A DNA stretch of 64,000 nt from Tritrichomonas musculus (taxonomy: Eukaryota > Parabasalia > Tritrichomonadida > Tritrichomonadidae), in contig JAPFFF010000038.1 of the NCBI GenBank assembly GCA_039105265.1, forward strand, positions 62,001 to 126,000. Direction: 5' to 3'. Below, piece by piece: positions 1-14,189 of this stretch. The notes beneath the pieces were generated by a model. It did no database searches. It was given only the letters and a program-made list of their open reading frames with translations, and had not been told where the DNA came from. The position numbers and the translations under genes are program-made. How positions within the stretch are numbered: position 1 is the first letter of the stretch; each line of letters opens with the position of its first letter.

Positions 1-525
1 CTTCCAAGCAGCATCGATTCTCTTCCAAGCAGCATCGATTCTCTTCCAAGCAGCATCGATTCTCTTCCAAACAACAACGATTCTCTTCCAAACAACAACG
101 ATTCTCTTCCAAGCAGCATCGATTCTCTTCCAAACAACAACGATTCTCTTCCAAACAACAACGATTCTCTTCCAAACAACAACGATTCTCTTCCAAGCAG
201 CATCGATTCTCTTCCAAGCAGCATCGATTCTCTTCCAAACAACAACGATTCTCTTCCAAACAACAACGATTCTCTTCCAAACAACAATGATTCTCTTCCA
301 AGCAGCATCGATTCTCTTCCAAACAACAACGATTCTCTTCCAAACAACAACGATTCTCTTCCAAACAACAACGATTCTCTTCCAAGCAGCATCGATTCTC
401 TTCCAAGCAGCATCGATTCTCTTCCAAACAACAACGATTCTCTTCCAAGCAGCATCGATTCTCTTCCAAGCAGCATCGATTCTCTTCCAAACAACAACGA
501 TTCTCTTCCAAACAACAACGATTCT

Positions 526-3356
526 CTTCCAAGCAGCATCGATTCTCTTCCAAACAACAACGATTCTCTTCCAAACAACAACGATTCTCTTCCAAACAAC
601 AACGATTCTCTTCCAAACAACAACGATTCTCTTCCAAACAACAACGATTCTCTTCCAAGTAGCATCGATTCTCTTCCATGCAGCATCGATTATCTCCCAA
701 ACAACAACGATTCTCTTCCAAGCAGCATCGATTCTCTTCCAAACAACAACGATTCTCTTCCAAACAACAACGATTCTCTTCCAAACAACAACGATTCTCT
801 TCCAAGCAGCATCGATTCTCTTCCAAGCAGCATCGATTCTCTTCCAAACAACAACGATTCTCTTCCAAACAACAACGATTCTCTTCCAAACAACAACGAT
901 TCTCTTCCAAGCAGCATCGATTCTCTTCCAAACAACAACGATTCTCTTCCAAACAACAACGATTCTCTTCCAAACAACAACGATTCTCTTCCAAGCAGCA
1001 TCGATTCTCTTCCAAGCAGCATCGATTCTCTTCCAAACAACAACGATTCTCTTCCAAGCAGCATCGATTCTCTTCCAAACAACAACGATTCTCTTCCAAA
1101 CAACAACGATTCTCTTCCAAACAACAACGATTCTCTTCCAAGCAGCATCGATTCTCTTCCAAACAACAACGATTCTCTTCCAAACAACAACGATTCTCTT
1201 CCAAACAACAACGATTCTCTTCCAAGCAGCATCGATTCTCTTCCAAGCAGCATCGATTCTCTTCCAAACAACAACGATTCTCTTCCAAACAACAACGATT
1301 CTCTTCCAAACAACAACGATTCTCTTCCAAGCAGCATCGATTCTCTTCCAAGCAGCATCGATTATCTCCCAAACAACAACGATTCTCTTCCAAACAACAA
1401 CGATTCTCTTCCAAACAACAACGATTCTCTTCCAAACAACAACGATTCTCTTCCAAGCAGCATCGATTCTCTTCCAAGCAGCATCGATTCTCTTCCAAAC
1501 AACAACGATTCTCTTCCAAACAACAACGATTCTCTTCCAAACAACAACGATTCTCTTCCAAGTAGCATCGATTCTCTTCCATGCAGCATCGATTCTCTTC
1601 CAAACAACAACGATTCTCTTCCAAGAAGCATCGATTCTCTTCCAAACAACAACGATTCTCTTCCAAACAACAACGATTCTCTTCCAAACAACAACGATTC
1701 TCTTCCAAGCAGCATCGATTCTCTTCCAAACAACAACGATTCTCTTCCAAACAACAACGATTCTCTTCCAAACAACAACGATTCTCTTCCAAGCAGCATC
1801 GATTCTCTTCCAAGCAGCATCGATTCTCTTCCAAACAACAACGATTCTCTTCCAAGCAGCATCGATTCTCTTCCAAACAACAACGATTCTCTTCCAAACA
1901 ACAACGATTCTCTTCCAAACAACAACGATTCTCTTCCAAGCAGCATCGATTCTCTTCCAAACAACAACGATTCTCTTCCAAACAACAACGATTCTCTTCC
2001 AAACAACAACGATTCTCTTCCAAGCAGCATCGATTCTCTTCCAAGCAGCATCGATTCTCTTCCAAACAACAACGATTCTCTTCCAAGCAGCATCGATTCT
2101 CTTCCAAACAACAACGATTCTCTTCCAAACAACAACGATTCTCTTCCAAACAACAACGATTCTCTTCCAAGCAGCATCGATTCTCTTCCAAACAACAACG
2201 ATTCTCTTCCAAACAACAACGATTCTCTTCCAAACAACAACGATTCTCTTCCAAGCAGCATCGATTCTCTTCCAAGCAGCATCGATTCTCTTCCAAACAA
2301 CAACGATTCTCTTCCAAGCAGCATCGATTCTCTTCCAAACAACAACGATTCTCTTCCAAACAACAACGATTCTCTTCCAAACAACAACGATTCTCTTCCA
2401 AGCAGCATCGATTCTCTTCCAAACAACAACGATTCTCTTCCAAACAACAACGATTCTCTTCCAAACAACAACGATTCTCTTCCAAGCAGCATCGATTCTC
2501 TTCCAAGCAGCATCGATTCTCTTCCAAACAACAACGATTCTCTTCCAAGCAGCATCGATTCTCTTCCAAACAACAACGATTCTCTTCCAAACAACAACGA
2601 TTCTCTTCCAAACAACAACGATTCTCTTCCAAGCAGCATCGATTCTCTTCCAAACAACAACGATTCTCTTCCAAACAACAACGATTCTCTTCCAAACAAC
2701 AACGATTCTCTTCCAAGCAGCATCGATTCTCTTCCAAGCAGCATCGATTCTCTTCCAAACAACAACGATTCTCTTCCAAACAACAACGATTCTCTTCCAA
2801 ACAACAACGATTCTCTTCCAAGCAGCATCGATTCTCTTCCAAGCAGCATCGATTATCTCCCAAACAACAACGATTCTCTTCCAAACAACAACGATTCTCT
2901 TCCAAACAACAACGATTCTCTTCCAAACAACAACGATTCTCTTCCAAACAACAACGATTCTCTTCCAAACAACAACGATTCTCTTCCAAGCAGCATCGAT
3001 TCTCTTCCAAGCAGCATCGATTCTCTTCCAAACAACAACGATTCTCTTCCAAACAACAACGATTCTCTTCCAAACAACAACGATTCTCTTCCAAGCAGCA
3101 TCGATTCTCTTCCAAACAACAACGATTCTCTTCCAAACAACAACGATTCTCTTCCAAACAACAACGATTCTCTTCCAAGCAGCATCGATTCTCTTCCAAG
3201 CAGCATCGATTATCTCCCAAACAACAACGATTCTCTTCCAAGCAGCATCGATTCTCTTCCAAACAACAACGATTCTCTTCCAAGCAGCATCGATTCTCTT
3301 CCAAGCAGCATCGATTCTCTTCCAAACAACAACGATTCTCTTCCAAGCAGCATCGA
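526..3356 (+). repeat. Block 1, first copy (partner at 49960-52790)
   Basis: The order of A, B, C and marker units matches 49960-52790 at an offset of 49,434 bp (2,354 units). Shared landmarks include the ATG of the CCATGC unit at 678 and 50112, the next at 1581 and 51015, and type C units just before 690 (50124), 1362 (50796) and 2853 (52287). The left edge of the match is the A unit preceding five B units, an AGT unit and the CCATGC unit. Differences seen: this copy has AGA at about 1624 where the partner has AGC, and near 3240-3280 a B unit here corresponds to a C unit in the partner. Confidence 0.85.
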
Positions 3357-5124
3357 TTATCTCCCAAACAACAACGATTCTCTTCCAAGCAGCATCGATT
3401 CTCTTCCAAACAACAACGATTCTCTTCCAAACAACAACGATTCTCTTCCAAACAACAACGATTCTCTTCCAAACAACAACGATTCTCTTCCAAGCAGCAT
3501 CGATTCTCTTCCAAGCAGCATCGATTCTCTTCCAAACAACAACGATTCTCTTCCAAACAACAACGATTCTCTTCCAAACAACAACGATTCTCTTCCAAGC
3601 AGCATCGATTCTCTTCCAAGCAGCATCGATTCTCTTCCAAGCAGCATCGATTCTCTTCCAAACAACAACGATTCTCTTCCAAACAACAACGATTCTCTTC
3701 CAAACAACAACGATTCTCTTCCAAGCAGCATCGATTCTCTTCCAAACAACAACGATTCTCTTCCAAACAACAACGATTCTCTTCCAAACAACAACGATTC
3801 TCTTCCAAACAACAACGATTCTCTTCCAAGCAGCATCGATTCTCTTCCAAGCAGCATCGATTCTCTTCCAAGCAGCATCGATTCTCTTCCAAACAACAAC
3901 GATTCTCTTCCAAACAACAACGATTCTCTTCCAAACAACAACGATTCTCTTCCAAGCAGCATCGATTCTCTTCCAAACAACAACGATTCTCTTCCAAACA
4001 ACAACGATTCTCTTCCAAACAACAACGATTCTCTTCCAAGCAGCATCGATTCTCTTCCAAGCAGCATCGATTCTCTTCCAAACAACAACGATTCTCTTCC
4101 AAGCAGCATCGATTCTCTTCCAAGCAGCATCGATTCTCTTCCAAACAACAACGATTCTCTTCCAAACAACAACGATTCTCTTCCAAACAACAACGATTCT
4201 CTTCCAAGCAGCATCGATTCTCTTCCAAACAACAACGATTCTCTTCCAAACAACAACGATTCTCTTCCAAACAACAACGATTCTCTTCCAAGCAGCATCG
4301 ATTCTCTTCCAAGCAGCATCGATTATCTCCCAAACAACAACGATTCTCTTCCAAGCAGCATCGATTCTCTTCCAAACAACAACGATTCTCTTCCAAGCAG
4401 CATCGATTCTCTTCCAAGCAGCATCGATTCTCTTCCAAACAACAACGATTCTCTTCCAAGCAGCATCGATTATCTCCCAAACAACAACGATTCTCTTCCA
4501 AGCAGCATCGATTCTCTTCCAAACAACAACGATTCTCTTCCAAACAACAACGATTCTCTTCCAAACAACAACGATTCTCTTCCAAACAACAACGATTCTC
4601 TTCCAAACAACAACGATTCTCTTCCAAACAACAACGATTCTCTTCCAAGCAGCATCGATTCTCTTCCAAGCAGCATCGATTCTCTTCCAAACAACAACGA
4701 TTCTCTTCCAAGCAGCATCGATTATCTCCCAAACAACAACGATTCTCTTCCAAGCAGCATCGATTCTCTTCCAAACAACAAAGATTCTCTTCCAAACAAC
4801 AACGATTCTCTTCCAAGCAGCATCGATTCTCTTCCAAGCAGCATCGATTCTCTTCCAAGCAGCATCGATTCTCTTCCAAACAACAACGATTCTCTTCCAA
4901 GCAGCATCGATTCTCTTCCAAGCAGCATCGATTCTCTTCCAAGCAGCATCGATTCTCTTCCAAACAACAACGATTCTCTTCCAAACAACAACGATTCTCT
5001 TCCAAACAACAACGATTCTCTTCCAAACAACAACGATTCTCTTCCAAGCAGCATCGATTCTCTTCCAAGCAGCATCGATTATCTCCCAAACAACAACGAT
5101 TCTCTTCCAAGCAGCATCGATTCT
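1513..5124 (+). repeat. 172-unit tandem duplication, copy 1 (3,612 bp)
   Basis: This block is followed immediately by a second copy at 5125-8736. The match begins at the two B units before the AGT and CCATGC units and ends at the C-A pair near 5083-5124, so match length and offset are both 3,612 bp, the signature of a direct tandem duplication. Shared rare markers confirm it: the AGA unit near 1624 and 5236, the CCATGC ATG at 1581 and 5193, and the AAA variant base at 4782 and 8394. C-unit boundaries at 2853, 3357, 4470 and 4722 recur at 6465, 6969, 8082 and 8334. Confidence 0.92.
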
Positions 5125-8100
5125 CTTCCAAACAACAACGATTCTCTTCCAAACAACAACGATTCTCTTCCAAGTAGCATCGATTCTCTTCCATGCAGCA
5201 TCGATTCTCTTCCAAACAACAACGATTCTCTTCCAAGAAGCATCGATTCTCTTCCAAACAACAACGATTCTCTTCCAAACAACAACGATTCTCTTCCAAA
5301 CAACAACGATTCTCTTCCAAGCAGCATCGATTCTCTTCCAAACAACAACGATTCTCTTCCAAACAACAACGATTCTCTTCCAAACAACAACGATTCTCTT
5401 CCAAGCAGCATCGATTCTCTTCCAAGCAGCATCGATTCTCTTCCAAACAACAACGATTCTCTTCCAAGCAGCATCGATTCTCTTCCAAACAACAACGATT
5501 CTCTTCCAAACAACAACGATTCTCTTCCAAACAACAACGATTCTCTTCCAAGCAGCATCGATTCTCTTCCAAACAACAACGATTCTCTTCCAAACAACAA
5601 CGATTCTCTTCCAAACAACAACGATTCTCTTCCAAGCAGCATCGATTCTCTTCCAAGCAGCATCGATTCTCTTCCAAACAACAACGATTCTCTTCCAAGC
5701 AGCATCGATTCTCTTCCAAACAACAACGATTCTCTTCCAAACAACAACGATTCTCTTCCAAACAACAACGATTCTCTTCCAAGCAGCATCGATTCTCTTC
5801 CAAACAACAACGATTCTCTTCCAAACAACAACGATTCTCTTCCAAACAACAACGATTCTCTTCCAAGCAGCATCGATTCTCTTCCAAGCAGCATCGATTC
5901 TCTTCCAAACAACAACGATTCTCTTCCAAGCAGCATCGATTCTCTTCCAAACAACAACGATTCTCTTCCAAACAACAACGATTCTCTTCCAAACAACAAC
6001 GATTCTCTTCCAAGCAGCATCGATTCTCTTCCAAACAACAACGATTCTCTTCCAAACAACAACGATTCTCTTCCAAACAACAACGATTCTCTTCCAAGCA
6101 GCATCGATTCTCTTCCAAGCAGCATCGATTCTCTTCCAAACAACAACGATTCTCTTCCAAGCAGCATCGATTCTCTTCCAAACAACAACGATTCTCTTCC
6201 AAACAACAACGATTCTCTTCCAAACAACAACGATTCTCTTCCAAGCAGCATCGATTCTCTTCCAAACAACAACGATTCTCTTCCAAACAACAACGATTCT
6301 CTTCCAAACAACAACGATTCTCTTCCAAGCAGCATCGATTCTCTTCCAAGCAGCATCGATTCTCTTCCAAACAACAACGATTCTCTTCCAAACAACAACG
6401 ATTCTCTTCCAAACAACAACGATTCTCTTCCAAGCAGCATCGATTCTCTTCCAAGCAGCATCGATTATCTCCCAAACAACAACGATTCTCTTCCAAACAA
6501 CAACGATTCTCTTCCAAACAACAACGATTCTCTTCCAAACAACAACGATTCTCTTCCAAACAACAACGATTCTCTTCCAAACAACAACGATTCTCTTCCA
6601 AGCAGCATCGATTCTCTTCCAAGCAGCATCGATTCTCTTCCAAACAACAACGATTCTCTTCCAAACAACAACGATTCTCTTCCAAACAACAACGATTCTC
6701 TTCCAAGCAGCATCGATTCTCTTCCAAACAACAACGATTCTCTTCCAAACAACAACGATTCTCTTCCAAACAACAACGATTCTCTTCCAAGCAGCATCGA
6801 TTCTCTTCCAAGCAGCATCGATTATCTCCCAAACAACAACGATTCTCTTCCAAGCAGCATCGATTCTCTTCCAAACAACAACGATTCTCTTCCAAGCAGC
6901 ATCGATTCTCTTCCAAGCAGCATCGATTCTCTTCCAAACAACAACGATTCTCTTCCAAGCAGCATCGATTATCTCCCAAACAACAACGATTCTCTTCCAA
7001 GCAGCATCGATTCTCTTCCAAACAACAACGATTCTCTTCCAAACAACAACGATTCTCTTCCAAACAACAACGATTCTCTTCCAAACAACAACGATTCTCT
7101 TCCAAGCAGCATCGATTCTCTTCCAAGCAGCATCGATTCTCTTCCAAACAACAACGATTCTCTTCCAAACAACAACGATTCTCTTCCAAACAACAACGAT
7201 TCTCTTCCAAGCAGCATCGATTCTCTTCCAAGCAGCATCGATTCTCTTCCAAGCAGCATCGATTCTCTTCCAAACAACAACGATTCTCTTCCAAACAACA
7301 ACGATTCTCTTCCAAACAACAACGATTCTCTTCCAAGCAGCATCGATTCTCTTCCAAACAACAACGATTCTCTTCCAAACAACAACGATTCTCTTCCAAA
7401 CAACAACGATTCTCTTCCAAACAACAACGATTCTCTTCCAAGCAGCATCGATTCTCTTCCAAGCAGCATCGATTCTCTTCCAAGCAGCATCGATTCTCTT
7501 CCAAACAACAACGATTCTCTTCCAAACAACAACGATTCTCTTCCAAACAACAACGATTCTCTTCCAAGCAGCATCGATTCTCTTCCAAACAACAACGATT
7601 CTCTTCCAAACAACAACGATTCTCTTCCAAACAACAACGATTCTCTTCCAAGCAGCATCGATTCTCTTCCAAGCAGCATCGATTCTCTTCCAAACAACAA
7701 CGATTCTCTTCCAAGCAGCATCGATTCTCTTCCAAGCAGCATCGATTCTCTTCCAAACAACAACGATTCTCTTCCAAACAACAACGATTCTCTTCCAAAC
7801 AACAACGATTCTCTTCCAAGCAGCATCGATTCTCTTCCAAACAACAACGATTCTCTTCCAAACAACAACGATTCTCTTCCAAACAACAACGATTCTCTTC
7901 CAAGCAGCATCGATTCTCTTCCAAGCAGCATCGATTATCTCCCAAACAACAACGATTCTCTTCCAAGCAGCATCGATTCTCTTCCAAACAACAACGATTC
8001 TCTTCCAAGCAGCATCGATTCTCTTCCAAGCAGCATCGATTCTCTTCCAAACAACAACGATTCTCTTCCAAGCAGCATCGATTATCTCCCAAACAACAAC

Positions 8101-8736
8101 GATTCTCTTCCAAGCAGCATCGATTCTCTTCCAAACAACAACGATTCTCTTCCAAACAACAACGATTCTCTTCCAAACAACAACGATTCTCTTCCAAACA
8201 ACAACGATTCTCTTCCAAACAACAACGATTCTCTTCCAAACAACAACGATTCTCTTCCAAGCAGCATCGATTCTCTTCCAAGCAGCATCGATTCTCTTCC
8301 AAACAACAACGATTCTCTTCCAAGCAGCATCGATTATCTCCCAAACAACAACGATTCTCTTCCAAGCAGCATCGATTCTCTTCCAAACAACAAAGATTCT
8401 CTTCCAAACAACAACGATTCTCTTCCAAGCAGCATCGATTCTCTTCCAAGCAGCATCGATTCTCTTCCAAGCAGCATCGATTCTCTTCCAAACAACAACG
8501 ATTCTCTTCCAAGCAGCATCGATTCTCTTCCAAGCAGCATCGATTCTCTTCCAAGCAGCATCGATTCTCTTCCAAACAACAACGATTCTCTTCCAAACAA
8601 CAACGATTCTCTTCCAAACAACAACGATTCTCTTCCAAACAACAACGATTCTCTTCCAAGCAGCATCGATTCTCTTCCAAGCAGCATCGATTATCTCCCA
8701 AACAACAACGATTCTCTTCCAAGCAGCATCGATTCT
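5125..8736 (+). repeat. 172-unit tandem duplication, copy 2 (3,612 bp)
   Basis: This is the direct copy of 1513-5124. I saw no difference in unit order between the copies. The AGA variant near 1624 and 5236 is absent from the related block near 51,050, so that substitution arose after the two block lineages separated and before this local duplication. After 8736 the order diverges (C-A-A here against C-A-B at the end of copy 1), which fixes the right edge. Confidence 0.92.
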
Positions 8737-11700
8737 CTTCCAAGCAGCATCGATTCTCTTCCAAACAACAACGATTCTCTTCCAAACAACAACGATTCTC
8801 TTCCAAACAACAACGATTCTCTTCCAAGCAGCATCGATTCTCTTCCAAGCAGCATCGATTCTCTTCCAAGCAGCATCGATTCTCTTCCAAGCAGCATCGA
8901 TTCTCTTCCAAACAACAACGATTCTCTTCCAAACAACAACGATTCTCTTCCAAACAACAACGATTCTCTTCCAAGCAGCATCGATTCTCTTCCAAGCAGC
9001 ATCGATTCTCTTCCAAACAACAACGATTCTCTTCCAAGCAGCATCGATTCTCTTCCAAGCAGCATCGATTCTCTTCCAAGCAGCATCGATTCTCTTCCAA
9101 ACAACAACGATTCTCTTCCAAGCAGCATCGATTCTCTTCCAAACAACAACGATTCTCTTCCAAACAACAACGATTCTCTTCCAAACAACAACGATTCTCT
9201 TCCAAGCAGCATCGATTCTCTTCCAAGCAGCATCGATTCTCTTCCAAACAACAACGATTCTCTTCCAAGCAGCATCGATTCTCTTCCAAGCAGCATCGAT
9301 TCTCTTCCAAGCAGCATCGATTCTCTTCCAAGCAGCATCGATTCTCTTCCAAACAACAACGATTCTCTTCCAAACAACAACGATTCTCTTCCAAACAACA
9401 ACGATTCTCTTCCAAGCAGCATCGATTCTCTTCCAAGCAGCATCGATTCTCTTCCAAGCAGCATCGATTCTCTTCCAAACAACAACGATTCTCTTCCAAA
9501 CAACAACGATTCTCTTCCAAGCAGCATCGATTCTCTTCCAAACAACAACGATTCTCTTCCAAACAACAACGATTCTCTTCCAAACAACAACGATTCTCTT
9601 CCAAACAACAACGATTCTCTTCCAAGTAGCATCGATTCTCTTCCAAGCAGCATCGATTATCTCCCAAACAACAACGATTCTCTTCCAAGCAGCATCGATT
9701 CTCTTCCAAGCAGCATCGATTCTCTTCCAAACAACAACGATTCTCTTCCAAACAACAACGATTCTCTTCCAAACAACAACGATTCTCTTCCAAACAACAA
9801 CGATTCTCTTCCAAACAACAACGATTCTCTTCCAAACAACAACGATTCTCTTCCAAACAACAACGATTCTCTTCCAAGCAGCATCGATTCTCTTCCAAGC
9901 AGCATCGATTCTCTTCCAAACAACAACGATTCTCTTCCAAACAACAACGATTCTCTTCCAAACAACAACGATTCTCTTCCAAACAACAACGATTCTCTTC
10001 CAAACAACAACGATTCTCTTCCAAACAACAACGATTCTCTTCCAAACAACAACGATTCTCTTCCAAGCAGCATCGATTCTCTTCCAAGCAGCATCGATTC
10101 TCTTCCAAACAACAACGATTCTCTTCCAAACAACAACGATTCTCTTCCAAACAACAACGATTCTCTTCCAAACAACAACGATTCTCTTCCAAACAACAAC
10201 GATTCTCTTCCAAACAACAACGATTCTCTTCCAAGCAGCATCGATTCTCTTCCAAGCAGCATCGATTCTCTTCCAAACAACAACGATTCTCTTCCAAACA
10301 ACAACGATTCTCTTCCAAACAACAACGATTCTCTTCCAAGCAGCATCGATTCTCTTCCAAACAACAACGATTCTCTTCCAAACAACAACGATTCTCTTCC
10401 AAGCAGCATCGATTCTCTTCCAAGTAGCATCGATTCTCTTCCAAACAACAACGATTCTCTTCCAAACAACAACGATTCTCTTCCAAGCAGCATCGATTCT
10501 CTTCCAAACAACAACGATTCTCTTCCAAACAACAACGATTCTCTTCCAAACAACAACGATTCTCTTCCAAGCAGCATCGATTCTCTTCCAAGCAGCATCG
10601 ATTCTCTTCCAAGCAGCATCGATTCTCTTCCAAACAACAACGATTCTCTTCCAAGCAGCATCGATTCTCTTCCAAGCAGCATCGATTCTCTTCCAAGCAG
10701 CATCGATTCTCTTCCAAACAACAACGATTCTCTTCCAAACAACAACGATTCTCTTCCAAACAACAACGATTCTCTTCCAAGCAGCATCGATTCTCTTCCA
10801 AGCAGCATCGATTCTCTTCCAAGCAGCATCGATTCTCTTCCAAACAACAACGATTCTCTTCCAAACAACAACGATTCTCTTCCAAGCAGCATCGATTCTC
10901 TTCCAAACAACAACGATTCTCTTCCAAACAACAACGATTCTCTTCCAAACAACAACGATTCTCTTCCAAACAACAACGATTCTCTTCCAAGTAGCATCGA
11001 TTCTCTTCCAAGCAGCATCGATTATCTCCCAAACAACAACGATTCTCTTCCAAGCAGCATCGATTCTCTTCCAAGCAGCATCGATTCTCTTCCAAACAAC
11101 AACGATTCTCTTCCAAACAACAACGATTCTCTTCCAAACAACAACGATTCTCTTCCAAACAACAACGATTCTCTTCCAAACAACAACGATTCTCTTCCAA
11201 ACAACAACGATTCTCTTCCAAGCAGCATCGATTCTCTTCCAAGCAGCATCGATTCTCTTCCAAGCAGCATCGATTCTCTTCCAAGCAGCATCGATTCTCT
11301 TCCAAACAACAACGATTCTCTTCCAAACAACAACGATTCTCTTCCAAACAACAACGATTCTCTTCCAAGCAGCATCGATTCTCTTCCAAGCAGCATCGAT
11401 TCTCTTCCAAGCAGCATCGATTCTCTTCCAAACAACAACGATTCTCTTCCAAACAACAACGATTCTCTTCCAAGCAGCATCGATTCTCTTCCAAACAACA
11501 ACGATTCTCTTCCAAACAACAACGATTCTCTTCCAAACAACAACGATTCTCTTCCAAACAACAACGATTCTCTTCCAAGTAGCATCGATTCTCTTCCAAG
11601 CAGCATCGATTATCTCCCAAACAACAACGATTCTCTTCCAAGCAGCATCGATTCTCTTCCAAGCAGCATCGATTCTCTTCCAAACAACAACGATTCTCTT

Positions 11701-12491
11701 CCAAACAACAACGATTCTCTTCCAAACAACAACGATTCTCTTCCAAACAACAACGATTCTCTTCCAAACAACAACGATTCTCTTCCAAACAACAACGATT
11801 CTCTTCCAAACAACAACGATTCTCTTCCAAGCAGCATCGATTCTCTTCCAAGCAGCATCGATTCTCTTCCAAACAACAACGATTCTCTTCCAAACAACAA
11901 CGATTCTCTTCCAAACAACAACGATTCTCTTCCAAACAACAACGATTCTCTTCCAAACAACAACGATTCTCTTCCAAACAACAACGATTCTCTTCCAAAC
12001 AACAACGATTCTCTTCCAAGCAGCATCGATTCTCTTCCAAGCAGCATCGATTCTCTTCCAAACAACAACGATTCTCTTCCAAACAACAACGATTCTCTTC
12101 CAAACAACAACGATTCTCTTCCAAACAACAACGATTCTCTTCCAAACAACAACGATTCTCTTCCAAACAACAACGATTCTCTTCCAAGCAGCATCGATTC
12201 TCTTCCAAGCAGCATCGATTCTCTTCCAAACAACAACGATTCTCTTCCAAACAACAACGATTCTCTTCCAAACAACAACGATTCTCTTCCAAGCAGCATC
12301 GATTCTCTTCCAAACAACAACGATTCTCTTCCAAACAACAACGATTCTCTTCCAAGCAGCATCGATTCTCTTCCAAGTAGCATCGATTCTCTTCCAAACA
12401 ACAACGATTCTCTTCCAAACAACAACGATTCTCTTCCAAACAACAACGATTCTCTTCCAAGCAGCATCGATTCTCTTCCAAGCAGCATCGA
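8737..12491 (+). repeat. Type-B-rich subarray with internal duplications
   Basis: This stretch contains unusually long runs of six or seven B units separated by A pairs. The pattern beginning at 9657 recurs at 11610, an offset of 1,953 bp or 93 units, and the C-unit start at 9657 also has a partial match at 11022, an offset of 1,365 bp or 65 units. The segment 11610-12491 matches 54576-56066, except that the latter carries 29 extra units (609 bp). It contains no other sequence. Confidence 0.8.
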
Positions 12492-14189
12492 TTATCTCCC
12501 AAACAACAACGATTCTCTTCCAAACAACAACGATTCTCTTCCAAACAACAACGATTCTCTTCCAAACAACAACGATTCTCTTCCAAACAACAACGATTCT
12601 CTTCCAAACAACAACGATTCTCTTCCAAGCAGCATCGATTCTCTTCCAAGCAGCATCGATTCTCTTCCAAACAACAACGATTCTCTTCCAAACAACAACG
12701 ATTCTCTTCCAAACAACAACGATTCTCTTCCAAGCAGCATCGATTCTCTTCCAAACAACAACGATTCTCTTCCAAACAACAACGATTCTCTTCCAAACAA
12801 CAACGATTCTCTTCCAAGCAGCATCGATTCTCTTCCAAGCAGCATCGATTATCTCCCAAACAACAACGATTCTCTTCCAAGCAGCATCGATTCTCTTCCA
12901 AACAACAACGATTCTCTTCCAAGCAGCATCGATTCTCTTCCAAGCAGCATCGATTCTCTTCCAAACAACAACGATTCTCTTCCAAGCAGCATCGATTATC
13001 TCCCAAACAACAACGATTCTCTTCCAAGCAGCATCGATTCTCTTCCAAACAACAACGATTCTCTTCCAAACAACAACGATTCTCTTCCAAACAACAACGA
13101 TTCTCTTCCAAACAACAACGATTCTCTTCCAAACAACAACGATTCTCTTCCAAGCAGCATCGATTCTCTTCCAAACAACAAAGATTCTCTCCCAAACAAC
13201 AACGATTCTCTTCCAAGCAGCATCGATTCTCTTCCAAGCAGCATCGATTCTCTTCCAAACAACAACGATTCTCTTCCAAGCAGCATCGATTCTCTTCCAA
13301 ACAACAACGATTCTCTCCCAAACAACAACGATTCTCTTCCAAGCAGCATCGATTCTCTTCCAAGCAGCATCGATTCTCTTCCAAACAACAACGATTCTCT
13401 TCCAAACAACAACGATTCTCTTCCAAACAACAACGATTCTCTTCCAAGCAGCATCGATTCTCTTCCAAGCAGCATCGATTCTCTTCCAAACAACAACGAT
13501 TCTCTTCCAAGCAGCATCGATTATCTCCCAAACAACAACGATTCTCTTCCAAGCAGCATCGATTCTCTTCCAAACAACAAAGATTCTCTTCCAAACAACA
13601 ACGATTCTCTTCCAAGCAGCATCGATTCTCTTCCAAGCAGCATCGATTCTCTTCCAAGCAGCATCGATTCTCTTCCAAACAACAACGATTCTCTTCCAAG
13701 CAGCATCGATTCTCTTCCAAGCAGCATCGATTCTCTTCCAAGCAGCATCGATTCTCTTCCAAACAACAACGATTCTCTTCCAAACAACAACGATTCTCTT
13801 CCAAACAACAACGATTCTCTTCCAAACAACAACGATTCTCTTCCAAGCAGCATCGATTCTCTTCCAAGCAGCATCGATTATCTCCCAAACAACAACGATT
13901 CTCTTCCAAGCAGCATCGATTCTCTTCCAAGCAGCATCGATTCTCTTCCAAACAACAACGATTCTCTTCCAAACAACAACGATTCTCTTCCAAACAACAA
14001 CGATTCTCTTCCAAGCAGCATCGATTCTCTTCCAAGCAGCATCGATTCTCTTCCAAACAACAACGATTCTCTTCCAAACAACAACGATTCTCTTCCAAAC
14101 AACAACGATTCTCTTCCAAACAACAACGATTCTCTTCCAAACAACAACGATTCTCTTCCAAGCAGCATCGATTCTCTTCCAAGCAGCAT
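12492..14189 (+). repeat. Block resembling 2.85-5.1 kb and 56.07-57.45 kb
   Basis: The C-unit-bounded segment at 12492-12845 has the same unit order as those at 2853, 6465 and 52287. The one at 13521-13874 matches 4722, 8334, 53043 and 56823. Two units near 13190 and 13316 carry CTC without the linked TAT, so they look like intermediates or recombinants of type C. AAA variants of AAC occur near 13180 and 13577, the second in the same context as at 4782. Confidence 0.8.
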
